Assembly: GCF_000452705.1 (NCBI RefSeq)
Contig: NZ_CP007014.1
Span: 4,673,501 to 4,737,500, forward strand
Source of the DNA: Pseudomonas syringae CC1557
Lineage (GTDB): Bacteria > Pseudomonadota > Gammaproteobacteria > Pseudomonadales > Pseudomonadaceae
Length of the DNA: 64,000 nt
Direction: 5' to 3'
Shown piece after piece: positions 25,585 to 34,540 of the stretch. The notes below the pieces were generated by a model, which saw only the letters and a program-made list of their open reading frames with translations, searched no databases and had not been told where the DNA came from. Position numbers and translations under genes: made by a program. The first letter of the stretch is position 1. Each line of letters starts with the position of its first letter.

Positions 25585-26705
25585 GACAATTGAGTCTCTT
25601 TTACTTCCTGAGCCAGCAGTCGGGCAATCAGTACATGACTCATCGCGCGCAGGTCCTGAGTACCGGGTGAGGCACTTGGCACCTGAACCGGGTTATGCCC
25701 GTAAGCCAGGGCTTCTGCGAGCGCATCATCCTTGCGTATGACGCCCAGCAGGCGCTTGCCCAGGCGCCGCTTCAGCACGTCATGCATGTCGCAACTGAAC
25801 GTGCGCGATGCATCGAACTGATTGATGACGTAATGACAGACTGGCGGTTGCGGGCGTGCCAGCACCGGCGCGAGCCAACCCTGCAGTTGATCCAGCGTCA
25901 GGTAACACGCCGCATCGGCGGTGAGCACGGCCAGCACCTGGTCGGCGGCATTCAATGCCTGCTGGAGCATTTGCAGATCGCCGCACGGCACGTCAAGAAT
26001 CACCACATCACGCGGATTCAACTGCATGCGGGCGATCTGGCGAACCAGCCAGTTTGTGTCGTTTTCCTGAAAGCGCTGAAGAGAGTGGCGTTCATCCGGC
26101 TGCAGCGCGTCATAGGGCAGCAACTGCGTGTCGGCAGACCCACTCAGCAGCAGTGCGCGCCAGTTTTCACCGAAGAGACTGGCACCACCAGGACCTGCTA
26201 CATCCGGGCTGGCGTTGAGGTGATGCTGCAAGGCGTTCTGAGGGTCGAGGTCGATGGCCAGTGTCTGCCCGCCGGGTACTCTGACCAGACTGGCAAGTGC
26301 CGCACTCAGGGTACTTTTACCGACCCCGCCCTTGGCGGATATCACCGCGATGACATGCGCCGGAGTCCTTGATGGTTGATCCTTGCCCTTCGATTGAACC
26401 AGCGCTTCGTTGTTGCGTACCAGCGCTTCAGTCTGTCGCGCCGTGGCCGCCTCGGCGAGCAGATTCCCCAGTGGACCCGATGTCGTACGTTTGGCCACCA
26501 GACTCAAGGCTGGATCAGACTGAACAGGCAGCTCTGTAAAAAGCTGCTCAACACTCGGTTGAAGAATCACGCTGTGCAGCGCAACAGGGGTCTTACCGGA
26601 AGCCGACGATTCCTGGTAATCCAGGCTGCTGTCCATTTCCAGATAACCTTCAGAACTTGCGCCAAAATGTCGAAACAAATTAGCTACGTCGTCAGTTCGG
26701 TTCAT
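25581..26705 (-). CDS. wssA: Cellulose biosynthesis MinD-like ATPase WssA (BcsQ-like)
   Basis: A 374-residue MinD/ParA-type ATPase. The deviant Walker A is SAKGGVGKST (residues 123-132), with VILDVPCGD as the Walker B region. In cellulose operons such proteins help place or assemble the synthase at the pole. Before the ATPase there is an unusual tail of about 115 residues; its first 25 (DDVANLFRHFGASSEGYLEM) look like the small BcsR/BcsP proteins that are separate genes in other bacteria, so this may be a fusion. It is the first gene of the wssA-I operon, and its stop overlaps wssB. Confidence 0.9.
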   Translation of the reverse strand: MNRTDDVANLFRHFGASSEGYLEMDSSLDYQESSASGKTPVALHSVILQPSVEQLFTELPVQSDPALSLVAKRTTSGPLGNLLAEAATARQTEALVRNNEALVQSKGKDQPSRTPAHVIAVISAKGGVGKSTLSAALASLVRVPGGQTLAIDLDPQNALQHHLNASPDVAGPGGASLFGENWRALLLSGSADTQLLPYDALQPDERHSLQRFQENDTNWLVRQIARMQLNPRDVVILDVPCGDLQMLQQALNAADQVLAVLTADAACYLTLDQLQGWLAPVLARPQPPVCHYVINQFDASRTFSCDMHDVLKRRLGKRLLGVIRKDDALAEALAYGHNPVQVPSASPGTQDLRAMSHVLIARLLAQEVKETQLS

Positions 26706-26990
26706 CCTTTACGACCTCAGATAGGGGCCGTAACGCACGGTCCTTGTGAAAAAGCATTAACACTAATGTGTGGTATCACTTTGATACTGTCAATAAATTG
26801 ATGCAAATTGACTGAACTTTCTCGATAAGCGGTATTTTTCTCAAAATATGACATTTAATTGGCGATTGAAAACGGTGATTCGGTCGTTTTCAGTGAGACA
26901 GGGGGGTGGAGAAACATCCGGCAGATAGCGGACTATGCATCTATCAAGATGCTATAACCGTCTATCTGCGAGAAAATTGATCGGAACCGA
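26706..26990 (-). promoter_or_regulatory. wss operon control region
   Basis: AT-rich 285-base gap between wssA and mltA that must hold the wss promoter, reading to the left. Besides the FleQ-like box at 26789-26812, an inverted repeat TGAAAACG/CGTTTTCA sits at 26867-26874 and 26885-26892. I see no clear -35/-10 pair. Confidence 0.6.
26789..26812. promoter_or_regulatory. Candidate FleQ-binding box upstream of wssA
   Basis: GTCAATAAATTGAT (26789-26802) differs by one base from the palindromic FleQ consensus GTCAATnnATTGAC; a further ATTGAC half-site follows at 26807-26812. FleQ, a c-di-GMP-responsive regulator, controls cellulose genes in pseudomonads including P. syringae. The site lies about 85-105 bases before the wssA start. 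Confidence 0.6.
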
Positions 26991-28181
26991 TCAGTGACTG
27001 GTTTGACTCTGAGCTGTTTCCGCTGACTGAGGTAACGCCATGCCCTTGGGCCACAACAGCCAGATGTTGCCCTTCTGCTTCATGTCTCCAGCCAGCTTGC
27101 CGGCTTCGTCGCCGGTGCCCCAGAAAAGATCAGCGCGTACTTCACCGGCAATCGCACCACCGGTGTCCTGCGCCGCAACCGGGCGCACCACGCTGCTGCC
27201 GTCCGGACGCGTGGTGGACAACCAGAGCAGGCTGCCCAGCGGAATCACCTTGCGGTCGATGGCCACGCTGTAACCTGGCGTGAGCGGCACGTTGAGCGAG
27301 CCGCGCGGGCCTTCATTGCTGTCAGGGTTGCGGGCAAAAAACACGTAACTCGGGTTGCTGGCCAGAAGCTCGCTGACCCGCTCCGGATGCGCCTTGGCCC
27401 AGGCCGCGATGCTGCCCATGGTCACGTCTTCCTTCTTCACCTGCCCCTGTTCTACCAGCCAACGACCAATCGCGCGATACGGACGACCGTTCTGATCGGC
27501 ATAGCCCAGACGCAGCTGCGAGCCATCCTCCAGACTCACTCTTCCGGAGCCCTGGATCTGCAGGAACTGCAGATCCATAGGGTCGGTCAGCCAGGCAATC
27601 ACCGGCGCGTTCAAGCCTTGCGTGTTGATCGTCGCAGCATCGTCGTAGGGTTTGAGCACCCGCCCTTCAAGCCGTCCACGCAGACGCTTGCCCTTGAGTT
27701 CGGGGTAAATACTGTCCAGATTGACTACGATCAGGTCATCCGGAATACCGTAGACCGGCACGTTAGCTGTTGCCGTCTGAGTCAGGCTGCCGGGGTAGAC
27801 TGGCTCGTAATAGCCAGTGATCAGGCCATCGGCACTGCCGCCATCGGAACGCAGGCTGTAGACCTGCAACTGGCTCTGCAAAAACGTACGGATCTGAGCC
27901 GCATCAGGCGCAGCCGCGAGACTCGCCGCCGCAGCACACGTCGGCCCCCACACTGCATCAGTCTTGAGGCGGACGCAGGCGCTGCGCCACGAGGCAAAAC
28001 CGGCCTGCAGGTCGGCATCCGAAACCGCTGGCAGTGCTTCCCAGGTGGCCTGGGTGTAAGTGGTATGCGGCGGCGCAGGCGGCGTCACCGGCTTGTCGGA
28101 CTTGTCACACGCGGTCAGCAACGCAGTCATTGGCAAAGCCAGCGCCAGGCCCCGCAACCATGGCTTGAAAGAGAGCATCAT
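26991..28181 (-). CDS. mltA: Membrane-bound lytic murein transglycosylase A
   Basis: Cuts peptidoglycan glycan strands between MurNAc and GlcNAc, leaving 1,6-anhydroMurNAc. The 396-residue protein has a lipoprotein signal with lipobox LLTAC (Cys about residue 25), so it is anchored to the outer membrane. The MltA domain runs to about residue 290, and the C-terminal 3D domain has the catalytic Asp in AAQDTGGAIAGEVRADLFWG. Start: ATG at 28181 with AGGA upstream; a GTG at 28193 is too close to it. It follows the phospholipase gene by 127 bases and may be a separate unit. Confidence 0.95.
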   Translation of the reverse strand: MMLSFKPWLRGLALALPMTALLTACDKSDKPVTPPAPPHTTYTQATWEALPAVSDADLQAGFASWRSACVRLKTDAVWGPTCAAAASLAAAPDAAQIRTFLQSQLQVYSLRSDGGSADGLITGYYEPVYPGSLTQTATANVPVYGIPDDLIVVNLDSIYPELKGKRLRGRLEGRVLKPYDDAATINTQGLNAPVIAWLTDPMDLQFLQIQGSGRVSLEDGSQLRLGYADQNGRPYRAIGRWLVEQGQVKKEDVTMGSIAAWAKAHPERVSELLASNPSYVFFARNPDSNEGPRGSLNVPLTPGYSVAIDRKVIPLGSLLWLSTTRPDGSSVVRPVAAQDTGGAIAGEVRADLFWGTGDEAGKLAGDMKQKGNIWLLWPKGMALPQSAETAQSQTSH

Positions 28182-28308
28182 CAGTAGCACCAATCCTTTT
28201 ACAGCCCGCAGCAGGCTGGTGGGTGAAGGGTGTCATTGTGGCTGAAGCGGGCGTTGGGTCCTAGGGGGCCGCGCTTTATTGCCCGACAAGCCATTCACCC
28301 AATGCCCC

Positions 28309-29550
28309 TCAAGGCTGGCCCGGATGTGGTTCCGGGTAGTCGCGATTGATGTCGATGGGTTTGGCATAGGGTCCATCCCACAGCTGCTCGTGTAATTGGC
28401 CGATGCGTTTGGCCATCGAGCCGTCGTGCATCACCACTTCCAGATTGCGCGAGTTGTCGAGGTAGCCGCCGAGCCAGTTGCTGGTGCCGACCCAGGCAAC
28501 CTTATTATCAATATCCATGGTCTTGCTGTGGATCACGCGTGCGTAGGGGATAAAGCCCTGAGCTGCCATCGGCAATGTGACGATACGCACCTGCACGTTG
28601 GGCACCAGGGCCAGACTTTTGAGGTAGGCGACTTCGGGCATGCCGGTGTTCCAGTCGGACACCATGAGCTTTATCGAAACGCCGCGGGCGGCTGCGCTGC
28701 GCAGAGCATTATCGATGACCGCATAGTAAGGCCGGGTTTTGTCGGGGCCGTAGGACAAGGGCGCGTAATCCAGCAACTGGACACGAACCTCGCTTTTGGC
28801 TTGCGCCAGCAAACGGGGCAGTTCGGCCTGAGAGTCGACGACCCCTGGCGGGTTATAGCGCTGCGGGCTGGCGGTCAGGTAGTTGCCGTCGGGCACTGTG
28901 CTACTGGCCGGGCGCGGCATCGGCGCCGGTTGGCCCTCGGTAATCGCAGCCTGGGCAAGCCAGTCCTGATCGAATATGGCTTGCGTCTGACCCACTACGG
29001 TTGCTTCGTCAATGCGCAGGCCGGTTTCGTGGATATGCTCCAGTGAGCGCCAATCGAAGTTCTGGCTACCGATGAACGCCTGTCGGCCATCCACGACCAG
29101 GAATTTGGCGTGGATAATGCCGCTGCCGGTGAGCTTGGCGTAGGGCAGCACACGCAGAGTCAGGTTGGGGATGGCGCGCAGTCGCTCAAGGGTCTGCGGG
29201 TCGGACAGTTTCAGGCCCTTTTCTTCCAGCAGGAAACGAATTTTCACTCCGCGCAGCCCGGCTGACGTCAGGCTTTCAAGCACCTTGTCCATAACCGAGC
29301 CTGCGTGGTCGGCAACGTAGAACTGTTCGATATCGATACGCTCGCGCGCCCCGTCAAACAGCTCGCGCCAGACCTCGCCGGGTGCTCGCAGGTCAGGCGT
29401 CTGCAGGTCAGACCCGAGCGGCACGGTGTGTACCAGCTCGAAACCCGGGATGGAGAAGTCTGCTTGCGCGCAAGAACTGCCCAGCAGTAACGCTGCGATC
29501 ACGGCGCGGTAGCTCTGGGACAGTCGACGATACGAAGGGTAAAAGGGCAT
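28309..29550 (-). CDS. Exported phospholipase D-family protein
   Basis: A 413-residue PLD-superfamily phosphodiesterase with two complete HKD motifs: HAKFLVVDGRQAFIGSQNFDWRS and HSKTMDIDNKVAWVGTSNW. A signal peptide (AVIAALLLGSSCAQA/DFSI) puts it in the periplasm or outside the cell. The start at 29550 has GAGG six bases upstream; the frame is open to 29676, but that overlaps exbB. It lies last in the exbD-tonB-receptor-exbB row, so it may release phosphate-containing products from lipids or other diesters whose uptake the receptor serves. Its substrate (phosphatidylcholine, cardiolipin, nucleic acid) cannot be told from sequence. Confidence 0.88.
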   Translation of the reverse strand: MPFYPSYRRLSQSYRAVIAALLLGSSCAQADFSIPGFELVHTVPLGSDLQTPDLRAPGEVWRELFDGARERIDIEQFYVADHAGSVMDKVLESLTSAGLRGVKIRFLLEEKGLKLSDPQTLERLRAIPNLTLRVLPYAKLTGSGIIHAKFLVVDGRQAFIGSQNFDWRSLEHIHETGLRIDEATVVGQTQAIFDQDWLAQAAITEGQPAPMPRPASSTVPDGNYLTASPQRYNPPGVVDSQAELPRLLAQAKSEVRVQLLDYAPLSYGPDKTRPYYAVIDNALRSAAARGVSIKLMVSDWNTGMPEVAYLKSLALVPNVQVRIVTLPMAAQGFIPYARVIHSKTMDIDNKVAWVGTSNWLGGYLDNSRNLEVVMHDGSMAKRIGQLHEQLWDGPYAKPIDINRDYPEPHPGQP

Positions 29551-29614
29551 TGCGAACCTCATCGCCAGACACAGACAAGATGGCGCATGCCAGAGGCACG
29601 CGCCGTTAAGTTGA

Positions 29615-30265
29615 TCAGGCCGTCCGATATTTCGGTTGAGCCGAAGCAGCCGGATGCTCGGCTTCGTCATGAACACGTGCCCCGCTGGAGGCGCGGATCA
29701 ACAGGATCTTGAGTTGGTCATTGATGCGTTCCAGGCTGTCCTGAAAGTAGTTGTGAAAGACCACGCAGAACAAGGCGATTGCGATACCCAGACCTGTTGC
29801 GAACAACGCCGTGCCAATACCGGCAGAAATCTGCCCGGGATCGGACACCCCAGCACTGGCCAGGGCCTTGAAGGTATCGATGATGCCCAGAATAGTCCCC
29901 AGCAACCCCAACAGTGGTGCTGCCGTGGTGATGGTCTCGATCAGCCAGAGGCTTCTGGCCAGCGGTGCGCGAGTGCTCAGGTATTGGGTTTCGATGACAT
30001 CATCCAGGTCTCTGCGCGAGCCCTGCGCATTTTTTTGCGCAAGCACCGGCAGGACCATTTCCAGTGGCAGGCTGGTCCGGCGCGTCAGCGTCTCCGGCAG
30101 ATCCTTTTCACTGTGCACCGAAGCACCGAGTGCCGTTTGCAGCGCCCGCGACTGGCGACGCACGTAAGCAAAGTAGATGCCTCGTTCGATCGCGACAAAG
30201 ATCGCTATCGCGATGGCGGCGTACATCACATAGAAGGTGATGTCGTGAAGCTGATTCATGTCCAT
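29615..30265 (-). CDS. exbB: ExbB/TolQ/MotA-family proton channel protein
   Basis: A 216-residue inner-membrane protein with three membrane helices: about 12-27, 112-132 and 145-168. The TAAPLLGLLGTILGIIDTFKAL and ISAGIGTALFATGLGIAIALFCVVFHNYF segments are the ExbB/TolQ hallmark pore helices. With ExbD it uses the proton gradient to power TonB. Unusually it is separated from exbD by tonB and the receptor gene. It begins 25 bases after the receptor gene. Confidence 0.93.
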   Translation of the reverse strand: MDMNQLHDITFYVMYAAIAIAIFVAIERGIYFAYVRRQSRALQTALGASVHSEKDLPETLTRRTSLPLEMVLPVLAQKNAQGSRRDLDDVIETQYLSTRAPLARSLWLIETITTAAPLLGLLGTILGIIDTFKALASAGVSDPGQISAGIGTALFATGLGIAIALFCVVFHNYFQDSLERINDQLKILLIRASSGARVHDEAEHPAASAQPKYRTA

Positions 30266-30290
30266 GGCACGGACCTCTGGTCAATGAAGA

Positions 30291-32573
30291 TTAGAAATTG
30301 GCTTCAAGAGAAACGGTAACGGTACGCTCGACCCCGACGATGTAGGCCGGGTCGCCATCGCGGAAACCGCTGTAGGTGGCCGCGTTGGTTTTGGTGGTGT
30401 ACACGCCGTCGAGGTATTCCTTGTCGAACAGGTTGTCGACGTTCAGACGCAAGGTGGCATCCTTGACGATTTTCTTGTCCACCGGAAGGTAGATCCCTGC
30501 GCCCAGATTGAAGATGGTGCGCCCCGGAATACTTTCGTCGTTGGTCAGGTCGCCATACAGCTTGCTGGTGAGCTTGGCGCCAAAGGTCCCGTAATAACTG
30601 CCGTCGTCGTAGCCGATGTTGGCGGCCAGCATGTTCTTCGGCACGTTGGAAAACTGCTTGCCACTGGTGGGCAGCTCGATGGCTGCGCCGTTATTGAAGA
30701 CGGTCAGGTCATCTTTCTGTTTGGCGCGGGTGTAGGTGTACGAGGTGTAGTAATTGAAATGGTGCGGCAGCAAGCCACTCCATTCCAGTTCCAGACCGCT
30801 GTTGTCGACTGCACCGGCATTGATGTCGGCAAAGTCGCCGTTGATATCTTTTGATGACACCTGACGGTCCTTGAACTGCATGTAAAACAGCGTGGCCGCC
30901 AGCGTCATGTCTTGTTCGGTGTAGCGCCAGCCCAGTTCATGGTTCCAGCTGGTTTCCGGCTTGCTGTCGATGGAACCGGTGCCCGGGTCATAAAGGACGT
31001 AGTTCTGCGGCACGCGCATGTTGCGTGACAGGCTGTAGAACAACTGGTCGCGCTCATCCAGCTGATATTTGAGGCCGACGTTAGGCAACAGCTTGTTGTA
31101 GGTCTGGTCGCGTTTTTCCGGCCGCTCGGTCAGGCTGCCGTGGTTGGTGCCTTCGCGCTCGACATTCATGTAGGCCAAACCGCCTACCAGCGTCCAGTCC
31201 GGGGCGAAATACCAGGTGTCCTGAGCCCAGACTTTTTGTGCAGGCGTCACGGTATAGCGGTCACGGCCCTGGATTTCATTGCCGTTGGCATCGACCATGT
31301 AATCCGAATCCGGCTGGATACTTTCGGGCTTGCCATTGCTCTTCAGACGGATGAAAGGCTGAGTCTGCGACTGGCGGGCGCGTTCGTACCAGTAGCCGAC
31401 CTGTACGCTGTGCTCGTCGTTGACGTCCCAGTTCAACTTGGTGGTGATCCCCGGACGCCATGTCTGCGTGCGCGAAGGCCGGTAATACACGCCAGTGGTC
31501 GATGATCCGTCTGCGTTATAAGCCGCCGCCGTCGGCAGGTTGCTCAGGTCGAATAAACCGTTCTGATTCGAGCCGCGATTGAGCGCATAGGAAGAACTGT
31601 TCACGCCGCTGCCGTTACCCCAGAAATAATAGGGGATGACTGAAAGAGACAGATTGTCGGCCAGTTTGAATTGGGTATTGAGCACGCCGGTGAACGTCTG
31701 GAACGGGTTCTGCGCCAGCTCGTAGTAGCTGGACAATTTGCCGTTGCTGCCCAGCGCAGGCGTCGAAGGATAAGGGTCAAACTTGCGCCCGTTCTGCTGG
31801 AACTGACTCTTGGTGAGCTGGCTATAGCTGTTGTTGTCTTGCTCGTGGTACTTGAGGATCAGATTGGCGGTATTGCCCGAGCCCATGTCGAAGAAGCTGT
31901 TCCACTCCACTTTGTCGGCGCGCACAGCGCCATCGCCGCGCCACTTCTGACCTTCGGTATGGGACATCGACAGCCAGTTGCTCAGCCCGTTTATCTCGCC
32001 GGTATTGAGCCGCGCAAACGTTTTGTAAGTGCCGTTGCTGCCCGCCACCTGTTTGACGAATGCGCCGGTTTCCTTGGTGGGACGAATGGTGACAATACCG
32101 ATGTTGCCGCCGCTGGAACCGATATGCGGGCCGTCACTTTCGGCAGAGCCTTGAGTCACGAAAATCTGATCGATGTTTTCCGGGTCCCCCAGCAGATTGG
32201 AGTACAGCGCGTAGTTACCGGAGTCGTTGATCGGCATACCGTCTACCGACATGCCTACCTGATCGGAGTTGAGCCCGCGCATGGTGAACTTGAAACCAGA
32301 AAGGCCCGTGGCGTCTTCGCTGGAGATGTTCAGGCCCGGCGTGTACTTGAGCTTGTCGATCGCATTCCCGGTCGCGGTCTGCTTGTCGAGCGCTTCCTTG
32401 GTGACAGTGGAGCGCGCCTTGATGCTCTCCTCCTGCACCATGTAGCCACCCCCGACTGTCGCCTTGCCTTGCACACCAATGGTGCCGACATCACTGGCAT
32501 TCGAGTCGGCCATGACCATGCCGTGACTCATGCCCGCGGCGACCAACGCAAGGTGAATTCTGGAAAGCTTCAT
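30291..32573 (-). CDS. TonB-dependent outer-membrane receptor
   Basis: A 760-residue TonB-dependent transporter: signal peptide ending near residue 22 (GMVMA/DSNA), a possible TonB box near VGTIGV, the plug domain (about 50-170) with LKYTPGLNISS and GFKFTMRGLNSDQVGMSVDGMPINDSG, then a 22-strand barrel ending in Phe (VTVSLEANF). It lies inside its own exbD-tonB-exbB energy set and next to an exported PLD, opposite PhoD. The Pho-like box in the divergent region suggests a phosphate-rich ligand (for example a phosphodiester or phospholipid head group) rather than a siderophore; this is inference. Start at 32573 is chosen because the upstream frame overlaps tonB. Confidence 0.93.
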   Translation of the reverse strand: MKLSRIHLALVAAGMSHGMVMADSNASDVGTIGVQGKATVGGGYMVQEESIKARSTVTKEALDKQTATGNAIDKLKYTPGLNISSEDATGLSGFKFTMRGLNSDQVGMSVDGMPINDSGNYALYSNLLGDPENIDQIFVTQGSAESDGPHIGSSGGNIGIVTIRPTKETGAFVKQVAGSNGTYKTFARLNTGEINGLSNWLSMSHTEGQKWRGDGAVRADKVEWNSFFDMGSGNTANLILKYHEQDNNSYSQLTKSQFQQNGRKFDPYPSTPALGSNGKLSSYYELAQNPFQTFTGVLNTQFKLADNLSLSVIPYYFWGNGSGVNSSSYALNRGSNQNGLFDLSNLPTAAAYNADGSSTTGVYYRPSRTQTWRPGITTKLNWDVNDEHSVQVGYWYERARQSQTQPFIRLKSNGKPESIQPDSDYMVDANGNEIQGRDRYTVTPAQKVWAQDTWYFAPDWTLVGGLAYMNVEREGTNHGSLTERPEKRDQTYNKLLPNVGLKYQLDERDQLFYSLSRNMRVPQNYVLYDPGTGSIDSKPETSWNHELGWRYTEQDMTLAATLFYMQFKDRQVSSKDINGDFADINAGAVDNSGLELEWSGLLPHHFNYYTSYTYTRAKQKDDLTVFNNGAAIELPTSGKQFSNVPKNMLAANIGYDDGSYYGTFGAKLTSKLYGDLTNDESIPGRTIFNLGAGIYLPVDKKIVKDATLRLNVDNLFDKEYLDGVYTTKTNAATYSGFRDGDPAYIVGVERTVTVSLEANF

Positions 32574-32593
32574 CACTCTGTTCCTTGTCAGTG

Positions 32594-33364
32594 CTATTGC
32601 ACGCTGTAGTTGAAGGTAGCGGTGAAGCGCTGTTCGCTGCGTCCGCCAAAGGCTTGCTCGGGAAACGGCTTGACCTGCTTGATGCGGCGCAGACTGTTGG
32701 CGGCGGCGCGGTTGAGCAGCATGCTGGAGGCCTGGGTCTGAATGCCGGAGTCCAGCACTCGCCCTTGGCGGTCGACCAATAACCACACCACAACCTCGCC
32801 ACTCGGGCGCTCCAGTGAGGCCTGGCGCCCCGTCGGGTATTGTTTGTAACCGTCCAGCTCACTGCGCAGTCCTTTGAGGTAGCCCCCTTCCATACCCTGG
32901 GTGTCGACTTTCGGCGGTGCGGGTGGCGCAGGCGGTGAAGGCGGCGCAACCGGAGCGCTGGCTATCGGCTTGCTGGGTGCCTGAACCGGCTCGACGGGTT
33001 TTGCCACTGCCGGTTTGGGCAAGGGTTTAGGCCTTGGTTCTGGCTTGATCTCCGGCTTGTTTTTTGGCTTGGGAGCAGGCTTGGGAACAGGCTTGGGAGG
33101 CGGTGGCGCCGGTTCGGCGTCTTCGCTCTCTACAACAGGCGGCGGAGGTGGCGGCTCGTCAGGTTGTATGGGAGGCGGGTCGGGCTGCGTCAATGGCTCA
33201 GGGGCGGGCTGTTCGGGCTCGACCAGCGCCAGCTCGACGGCCGACTCGTCGTACACCGGCTCCACCTTCAAGGCACGTGTTTGCAACCCCATCACAATCA
33301 CGATGAGCGCCACGAGCGCTGGGAAGCCACCAAGCCACTGACGTACACGAAACAGGAAATACAT
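32594..33364 (-). CDS. tonB: TonB energy transducer
   Basis: A 256-residue TonB: one N-terminal anchor helix (about residues 14-27), a long Pro/Lys/Glu-rich span (about 45-150, with PKP, PAP and PEP repeats) that crosses the periplasm, and a C-terminal domain (about 155-256) with YPTGRQASLERPSGEVVVWLLVDRQGRVLDS. It carries proton-motive energy from ExbBD to the outer-membrane receptor. It starts two bases after the exbD stop and 20 bases ahead of the receptor gene, so it is dedicated to this system. Confidence 0.94.
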   Translation of the reverse strand: MYFLFRVRQWLGGFPALVALIVIVMGLQTRALKVEPVYDESAVELALVEPEQPAPEPLTQPDPPPIQPDEPPPPPPVVESEDAEPAPPPPKPVPKPAPKPKNKPEIKPEPRPKPLPKPAVAKPVEPVQAPSKPIASAPVAPPSPPAPPAPPKVDTQGMEGGYLKGLRSELDGYKQYPTGRQASLERPSGEVVVWLLVDRQGRVLDSGIQTQASSMLLNRAAANSLRRIKQVKPFPEQAFGGRSEQRFTATFNYSVQ

Positions 33365-33366
33365 AG

Positions 33367-33774
33367 TCAGGATTTGCGCGTGGCGATGGAGACTGACGTG
33401 AAACCACCCAGACGCAGGGTGTCCATGATCTCGACCAGACGGGCGACTTCCACGCCCTTGTCACTGTTAACGATGATCGTGGTTTTGGTGTCGGGTTTTT
33501 CCAGTGCTTTCAAGGCAGGCACAATGGCGTCGACCGTGGTCGCCTTGCCATCGAGCTGTAATTCGCCGTTGAGTCCCAGAGTCAGGATCGATTTGTTCTG
33601 CGGCTTAAGCTGCTGTGAACTGCTGGCACTCGGCAACTGGGTTTTCATCCCCAACGCCGGAATCACGTTCAGACTTACCAATACGAAAAAGACCAGCAGG
33701 AACATCATCACATCGATCATGGGGATCAGTTCGATGTGCGCCTTGCGCTTTTTAGGTTCATCCCACGTTCTCAT
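33367..33774 (-). CDS. exbD: ExbD/TolR-family biopolymer transport protein
   Basis: A 135-residue protein with one membrane helix (about 17-36, LIPMIDVMMFLLVFFVLVSL) containing the essential Asp of the IDVMMFLLVFF motif, which carries protons, and a periplasmic domain. It pairs with ExbB to drive TonB. It is the first gene of the row exbD-tonB-receptor-exbB-PLD and is divergent from the acetyltransferase/phoD pair. The shared space of 202 bases holds the Pho-like repeat. Confidence 0.93.
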   Translation of the reverse strand: MRTWDEPKKRKAHIELIPMIDVMMFLLVFFVLVSLNVIPALGMKTQLPSASSSQQLKPQNKSILTLGLNGELQLDGKATTVDAIVPALKALEKPDTKTTIIVNSDKGVEVARLVEIMDTLRLGGFTSVSIATRKS

Positions 33775-33860
33775 GCCCGGCCTCTCGCTCTCTTGTTAGA
33801 GGCCGAGAATCTAGCAACCAAACATGACCGATCGGTTGGTTTTACAAGACCGATACGTGA

Positions 33861-33878
33861 CTGTTACATGGCTGTTAC
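33861..33878 (+). promoter_or_regulatory. Candidate Pho box (PhoB site)
   Basis: CTGTTAC (33861-33867), four bases, CTGTTAC (33872-33878): two identical 7-base direct repeats at 11-base spacing, as in the PhoB box (CTGTCAT-n4-CTGTCAT). A weaker third unit CCGATAC lies one more period upstream at 33850. The possible -10 TACATT follows at 33882. It is about 100 bases before the acetyltransferase/phoD pair and about 87 bases from exbD on the other side. Confidence 0.6.
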
Positions 33879-33976
33879 CTGTACATTTCATGGCACTTAA
33901 ATGATTATTGAGCCTGTCACGGAAATGCCATAACAACGCGGCAGCGTTTGAGCATTCAACCCGACGGAAAATACGG

Positions 33977-34540
33977 ATGAGTCACCCGCTGCCCACCCTC
34001 AGAACATCACGTCTGCTGCTAGCCGCGTTGCAGCCTGAACAGGCACTTACCTTCGCGCGCCTGGCCGACGAGCCGACGATTGCGGCCATGACCTCTGCAC
34101 TGCCCAGTCCCTATACCCTTGAGCATGCGCAGGCATTCATCGCCGAGACCCATGAAAAATACGCCGCCGGTGAGGCGGTGAGCCTCGGGGTTCACCTCCA
34201 GGAAACCGGAGAGTTGACCGGGATCGTGTCGCTGCGCCTTTCGATGTCGCATCGCAGCGGCAATCTGGGTTACTGGACAGGAATCCAATACCAAAATCGG
34301 GGTTATGCCTGCGAAGCGGCCAAAGGCTTGCTGAGGCATGGCTTCACGGACATGAACCTCAACCGCATCGTCGGCCAGTGCTTCAGCGAAAACCTGGCCA
34401 GCGCCAGGGTCCTGGAGAAGTGCGGGCTATCCTATGAGGGCTGTAGCAGAGAGGCATTTCTGAAAAACGGTGTGTTCAAGAACATGTTGCTGTTCGGACT
34501 GTTGCGCTCGGAATACGAATCGTCGGAGGCCACGTCATGA
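33977..34540 (+). CDS. GNAT-family N-acetyltransferase (RimJ/RimL type)
   Basis: A 187-residue acetyltransferase of the RimJ/RimL group: starts LPTLRTSRLLLAAL, and the acetyl-CoA-binding region reads NLGYWTGIQYQNRGYACEAAKGLLRHGF, followed by NRIVGQCFSENLASARVLEKCGLSYEG. The substrate is unknown; relatives acetylate protein N-termini or small amines. Start: ATG at 33977 follows GGAAAATACGG; the frame is open to 33908. It overlaps phoD by four bases (ATGA), so the two form an operon under the candidate Pho box. Why an acetyltransferase is co-expressed with a phosphatase is unclear. Confidence 0.87.
   Translation: MSHPLPTLRTSRLLLAALQPEQALTFARLADEPTIAAMTSALPSPYTLEHAQAFIAETHEKYAAGEAVSLGVHLQETGELTGIVSLRLSMSHRSGNLGYWTGIQYQNRGYACEAAKGLLRHGFTDMNLNRIVGQCFSENLASARVLEKCGLSYEGCSREAFLKNGVFKNMLLFGLLRSEYESSEATS

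Noticed and set aside
33015..33341. Gly/Ser-rich frame and Pro-rich repeat in tonB
   Set aside because: The plus-strand frame is antisense to tonB; the repeat itself is the normal TonB periplasmic spacer.
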